Shown one piece after another: positions 60,959-64,000 of a stretch of DNA of 64,000 nucleotides; positions within the stretch are counted from its first letter, which is position 1, and every line of letters starts with the position of its first letter. The notes under the pieces were generated by a model that worked only from the letters and a program-made list of their open reading frames with translations, was not told where the DNA came from and did not search any database. The translations under genes and the position numbers were made by a program. Source of the stretch: Gemmatimonadota bacterium. GTDB lineage: Bacteria; Gemmatimonadota; Gemmatimonadetes; Longimicrobiales; Gaopeijiaceae. The stretch lies in the NCBI GenBank assembly GCA_009692205.1, contig SHZR01000006.1:1-64000 (forward strand). Reading direction: 5' to 3'.

Positions 60959-61612
60959 TCAGGGATAGAGACGTCGGGTGGTCCAGCCACCCTCCGCACG
61001 CGAGAACACGAGCCGGTCGTGGAGACGACCGACTCGTCCCTGCCAGAACTCGATCCGCTCGGGATCCAGCCGGTATCCACCCCAGAACGGGGGCCGCGGA
61101 ACGTCGTCGCCGGCGAACTCCGTCTCCATATCGTGGATGCGCTCCTCCAGCTGCTCTCGATCACGGAGGTCTTGGCTCTGCCGCGAGGCCCACGCGCCGA
61201 TCTGGCTGCCCCTGGCTCGCGTGGCGAAATACTCGGCGCTCTCCTCGGCGCTCACGCGCGCGACGCGGCCCGTGACGCGCACCTGGCGTTGAAGCACGGC
61301 CCAGTGAAAGCAGAGCGCGGCGCGAGGATTGGCGTCGAGCTCGCGCGCCTTCTGGCTGCCGTAGTTGGTGAAGAAGACGAAGCCCCTGGGGTCCGCATAC
61401 TTCATCAGGACCATGCGTGCCGAGGGCACGCCGTCGGGTGACGCGGTCGCGAGCGCCACCGCCTCCGGCATCAAGATGCCGGACTGGTGCGCGGCGTCGA
61501 ACCAGTTCGTGAAGAGCTCGATCGGGTCCGCATCCTCGGTCGCGGGGGGGAGCCCGACGCTCACGCCCTGCCCGAGCGTCACCACGGTCTTGAGCGAGGA
61601 CTTGAGCGACAT
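60959..61612 (-). CDS. pdxH: PdxH, pyridoxamine/pyridoxine 5'-phosphate oxidase
   Basis: A 217-residue flavin enzyme that oxidises pyridoxamine or pyridoxine phosphate to pyridoxal phosphate. FMN-binding and active-site motifs are present: SARMVLMKYADPRGFVFFTN, then SQKARELDANPRAALCFHW, and the C-terminal RLDPERIEFWQG and RLHDRLVF. Length and order match the family. The ATG at 61612 is chosen; 14 upstream codons are not conserved. PLP from this enzyme would serve the aminotransferase at 15810. Confidence 0.94.
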   Translation of the reverse strand: MSLKSSLKTVVTLGQGVSVGLPPATEDADPIELFTNWFDAAHQSGILMPEAVALATASPDGVPSARMVLMKYADPRGFVFFTNYGSQKARELDANPRAALCFHWAVLQRQVRVTGRVARVSAEESAEYFATRARGSQIGAWASRQSQDLRDREQLEERIHDMETEFAGDDVPRPPFWGGYRLDPERIEFWQGRVGRLHDRLVFSRAEGGWTTRRLYP

Positions 61613-61739
61613 GGCGCGAGGGGGCTCCGCGGGTCCGAGGGGCGAGGCTCGCAAGGTGGATACGGCCGGGGCGGGTCACAAGCCCGAGCATCGACCGGGC
61701 ATTGACCGGTGCCGCCTGGGGGACGACATTCCAGCATAT

Positions 61740-61758
61740 CCCACCCCAGGGGGGTGGG
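61740..61758. promoter_or_regulatory. CsoR-type operator
   Basis: Perfect 8-bp arms CCCACCCC and GGGGTGGG separated by AGG, 48 bases before the csoR start. GC-rich palindromes of this type, flanked by A/T (ATAT on the left, AATA on the right), are the known CsoR/RcnR operators, so copper binding should release repression of csoR, copZ and copA. Confidence 0.75.
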
Positions 61759-61806
61759 GAATAGACTCGGTGACTACAAATTTGAGACCCCAGGAGCACA
61801 GACGCC

Positions 61807-62082
61807 GTGGATGCGAAGGCGGATGACGTCGCGCGGAGGCTGAAGAGCGTCGAGGGCCACGTTCGCGGCGTGCAGCGCATGGTCGAGGATGGGGAGTACT
61901 GCATCGACATCGTGAATCAGATCACGGCGATCCAGCGCGCGCTCAAGAAGGTGAGCGGCATGCTGCTGGACCACCATCTGCACGCGTGCGTGACGGACGC
62001 CATGCGCGGGCCGGATGCCGCGGCGCGAGAGCGCGTGCTCGGGGAGTTGCTCGAGGTCTTCGAAGCCACCGGCAAGTCCTGA
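61807..62082 (+). CDS. csoR: CsoR-family copper-sensing repressor
   Basis: A 91-residue all-helical regulator of the CsoR/RcnR family. The Cu(I)-binding triad is in the exact spacing: C32, H57 and C61 (as C36-H61-C65 in the M. tuberculosis protein). It binds the palindrome upstream when copper is absent. The GTG start at 61807 has an AGGAG site at 61792-61796. It leads a three-gene run with copZ and copA, which it most likely controls. Confidence 0.93.
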   Translation: MDAKADDVARRLKSVEGHVRGVQRMVEDGEYCIDIVNQITAIQRALKKVSGMLLDHHLHACVTDAMRGPDAAARERVLGELLEVFEATGKS

Positions 62083-62106
62083 CAAACCAGAGAAGAGAGG
62101 ACATTC

Positions 62107-62316
62107 GTGACGACCAAGACCGTGAAGGTGCCGAGCATCAGCTGCGGGCACTGCGTGGCGACCATCGAGCGGGAGGTCGGCGGCCTCGACGGCGTCGCTT
62201 CCGTGAAAGCCGACCGCGCCACGCGCGACGTGACCATCGCGTGGGATCCGAAGGCGACCGACTGGACTGCCATCGATAGTCTCATGAGGGAGATCAACTA
62301 CGCTCCCGCCGACTGA
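62107..62316 (+). CDS. copZ: CopZ-like copper chaperone (HMA domain)
   Basis: A 69-residue heavy-metal-associated domain protein. The copper site is C13-G-H-C16 in [11 protein letters not shown] and the sequence ends NYAPAD. Such proteins pass Cu(I) to the CopA pump. It lies 24 bases after csoR. Its stop TGA falls directly before the copA reading frame (+1 frame) with no separate start codon in between, which raises the possibility of recoding (see findings). Confidence 0.9.
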   Translation: MTTKTVKVPSISCGHCVATIEREVGGLDGVASVKADRATRDVTIAWDPKATDWTAIDSLMREINYAPAD

Positions 62317-62344
62317 CTCGAGGGCCACGCTCCCGATCACGGGC

Positions 62345-64000
62345 ATGACGTGCGCGAACTGCGCGCTCACGGTCGAGCGCACGCTCCGGAAGGCCGCGGG
62401 CGTGGCGGAGGCGTCGGTGAACTTCGCCACGGAGCGCGCGACGGTTCGCTTCGACTCCGGGGCCGTGTCGATCCCCGACCTCGTGGCTGCGGTAGAGCGC
62501 GCGGGCTACGGCATGGTGACGGCGGCCGAAGGAGATCTAGAGGACGCCGAGCAGCGCGCCCGCGCCGAGGAGATCCGTGACCAGACCCGGAAGTTCTGGA
62601 CGGGCGTCGTGTTCGCCGCACCGCTTTTCGTGCTGAGTATGGCGCGCGACTTCATGGTCCTCGGGATGTGGGCGCATTCCCCCTGGATGAACTGGCTGAT
62701 GCTCGCGCTCGCCACGCCGGTCCAGACCTACGTCGCAGCCGACTATTACGTCGGGGCCTGGAAGTCCCTGAGGAACCGCGCGGCTAACATGGACGTGCTC
62801 GTCGCGCTCGGGTCGTCGGTCGCGTTCGTGTACTCGGTGGTGGTCACGGTGGCCATCACCCTGGGCTCGACCGCCGCGGGCGAGCACGTCTACTTCGAGA
62901 CGGCCGCGCTAATCGTGACGCTCATCAAGCTCGGGAAGCTGCTTGAGGTTCGCGCCAAGGGCCGGACCGGCAAGGCGATCCGGGAGCTGATGGCACTCAC
63001 CCCGGAACTCGCGCGCATCGTCCGGGACGGGGTCGAGTCCGAAGTGCCGGTGAAGAGCGTTCGGGTCGGCGACGAGCTGGTGGTCCGGCCGGGCGAGCGG
63101 ATTCCCGTAGACGGCGTGGTGCTCGACGGCCGCTCGGCCATCGACGAGAGCATGCTCACCGGGGAGAGCCTGCCGGTGGAGAAGGGGCCGGGCGACGAGG
63201 TGGTCGGCGCGACGCTCAATCGGACGGGCGCGCTCCGCTTCCGTGCGACGCGTGTGGGCGCCGCCACCGCGCTCGCCCGCATCGTCCAGCTGGTGCGGGA
63301 GGCGCAGGGGAGCAAGGCGCCCATCCAGCGGCTCGCCGACCGGGTCGCGTCCGTGTTCGTCCCGGCCGTGATCGTCCTCGCGCTCGTGACGCTGGGCGTC
63401 TGGTGGTTCTGGGTGGACGCTGGATTCACGCAGGCGCTCATCCGGCTCGTCGCGGTTCTGGTGATCGCCTGCCCGTGCGCGCTCGGGCTCGCCACGCCCA
63501 CGGCGGTCATGGTGGGCACGGGCCGAGGCGCGCGCATGGGCATTCTCTTCCGCTCGTCGGAGGCGCTCGAGGCCGCGAGGAGCGTCCAAGTGGTCGTGCT
63601 CGACAAGACGGGGACCCTCACGCGAGGGGAGCCGGCCGTGCGAGCGCTTGTCGCGCCCACGGGAGACGAGGCGTCGATGCTCCGCCTCGCCGCGTCCGCG
63701 GAGCGGAACAGCGAGCATCCTGTGGGCCAGGCAGTGGTTCGTGAGGCTCGGGTGCGTGACCTGAACCTGGCCCCGACTACGCACTTCGAGGCGATCCCCG
63801 GGAAGGGGGTGGCGGCGGTGGTCGAGGGCACGCCCGTGCTCGTGGGAACGCGCAGGCTCCTCGAGGACTGGGGCGTGGCGACCGCGGCGTTGGTGGGCGA
63901 GGCCGAACGCCTCGAGGAGTCCGGTGAGACACCGCTCTGGGTCGCCGCCGGAGGCGCCGTGCTCGGCTTGATCGGCGTCGCCGACACGGTGAAGGAAGGA
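62345..64000 (+). CDS. copA: CopA, Cu+-exporting P-type ATPase, runs off the window
   Basis: A P1B-type copper ATPase, at least 552 codons, cut by the window end. A first HMA domain ([15 protein letters not shown]), the TGES actuator motif, the CPC transport motif in [14 protein letters not shown] and the phosphorylation motif DKTGTLT are all present. The first ATG in frame is 62345, in the middle of the HMA motif. Its first beta strand (RATLPITG) and linker lie upstream in the same frame, where no start codon exists back to the stop at 62285. The true start or a frameshift from copZ is therefore unresolved. Confidence 0.93.
   Translation, partial: MTCANCALTVERTLRKAAGVAEASVNFATERATVRFDSGAVSIPDLVAAVERAGYGMVTAAEGDLEDAEQRARAEEIRDQTRKFWTGVVFAAPLFVLSMARDFMVLGMWAHSPWMNWLMLALATPVQTYVAADYYVGAWKSLRNRAANMDVLVALGSSVAFVYSVVVTVAITLGSTAAGEHVYFETAALIVTLIKLGKLLEVRAKGRTGKAIRELMALTPELARIVRDGVESEVPVKSVRVGDELVVRPGERIPVDGVVLDGRSAIDESMLTGESLPVEKGPGDEVVGATLNRTGALRFRATRVGAATALARIVQLVREAQGSKAPIQRLADRVASVFVPAVIVLALVTLGVWWFWVDAGFTQALIRLVAVLVIACPCALGLATPTAVMVGTGRGARMGILFRSSEALEAARSVQVVVLDKTGTLTRGEPAVRALVAPTGDEASMLRLAASAERNSEHPVGQAVVREARVRDLNLAPTTHFEAIPGKGVAAVVEGTPVLVGTRRLLEDWGVATAALVGEAERLEESGETPLWVAAGGAVLGLIGVADTVKEG

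Noticed and set aside
62311-62320. TGA of copZ as selenocysteine codon
   Set aside because: Reading through TGA stays in the wrong frame for CopA and no SECIS-like hairpin or selenoprotein context is visible.
1-64000. CRISPR array, tRNA or rRNA genes, insertion sequences, prophage
   Set aside because: No regularly spaced repeats, no cloverleaf-like sequences, no transposase or phage motifs found in any frame.

Overview
The window is a dense, GC-rich (clearly above 60% G+C by eye), almost fully coding bacterial chromosome segment. It has about 60 genes, short intergenic gaps and many 4-base stop/start overlaps. The gene families present fit an uncultured member of Gemmatimonadota or a close relative: exported DUF5916, M14, M61, M28 and M42 proteins, a PEP-CTERM protein, Bat/MoxR genes, and the first codons of a Ser/Thr kinase with the N-terminus typical of that phylum. 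The phylum is an inference from families, because no rRNA gene is present. No tRNA, rRNA, CRISPR array, insertion sequence or phage gene was seen.

Layout. 260-8538 (+): an eight-gene MoxR/DUF58/Bat operon (cell-envelope VWA/TPR system). 8556-12421 (-): exported metallo-beta-lactamase (MBL)-fold hydrolase, glyoxalase-like protein with a histone-H1-like tail, and a DUF5916 outer-membrane protein. 12832-14013 (+): NHL-repeat lipoprotein. 14054-19223 (-): lipoprotein, exported M42 peptidase, aminotransferase, an MBL-fold protein that has lost its metal motif, DUF1028 protein, small lipoprotein. 19276-20539 (+): a serine protease and a stand-alone copy of its N-terminal domain. 20550-25364 (-): DUF4399 lipoprotein and a 1413-residue M14 peptidase. 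25492-29506: two toxin-antitoxin pairs (Phd/PIN and RHH/PIN) flanking an ABC-F ATPase and a small membrane protein. 29519-31371 (-): nadA-nadC. 31523-41833: FKBP lipoprotein, two broken genes, M61 peptidase, MMPL exporter, PEP-CTERM protein. 41833-46464: a sulfur-oxidation-like set (SoxC/SoxD-type dehydrogenase and two YeeE/YedE-type transport proteins). 46465-46912: a graveyard of gene fragments. 46913-53588: triple CMD-domain protein, Tat-exported MBL hydrolase, GroES-like protein, RNA cytosine methyltransferase, Nudix, YfcC-type transporter, M28 peptidase. 53746-56317: a hybrid sensor kinase split by a frameshift. 56385-61612: very large CPBP protease, DUF454, DUF2461 and pdxH. 61740-64000: csoR-copZ-copA copper operon running off the window.

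Functional themes are envelope maintenance, extracellular peptide breakdown (M14, M28, M42, M61 and CPBP peptidases, a serine protease, an FKBP isomerase, an amino-acid-type transporter), sulfur and copper redox chemistry, and NAD and vitamin B6 synthesis.

The most unusual aspect is the number of fresh-looking lesions in otherwise intact genes. They include an in-frame deletion of the zinc motif of an MBL protein, a 29-bp tandem duplication that shifts frame, a gene with three frameshifts and a stop, a sensor kinase broken in a G7 run, and two genes (RNA methyltransferase, copA) whose conserved N-termini have no start codon. Some may be assembly errors and some real decay or recoding; each is reported separately.
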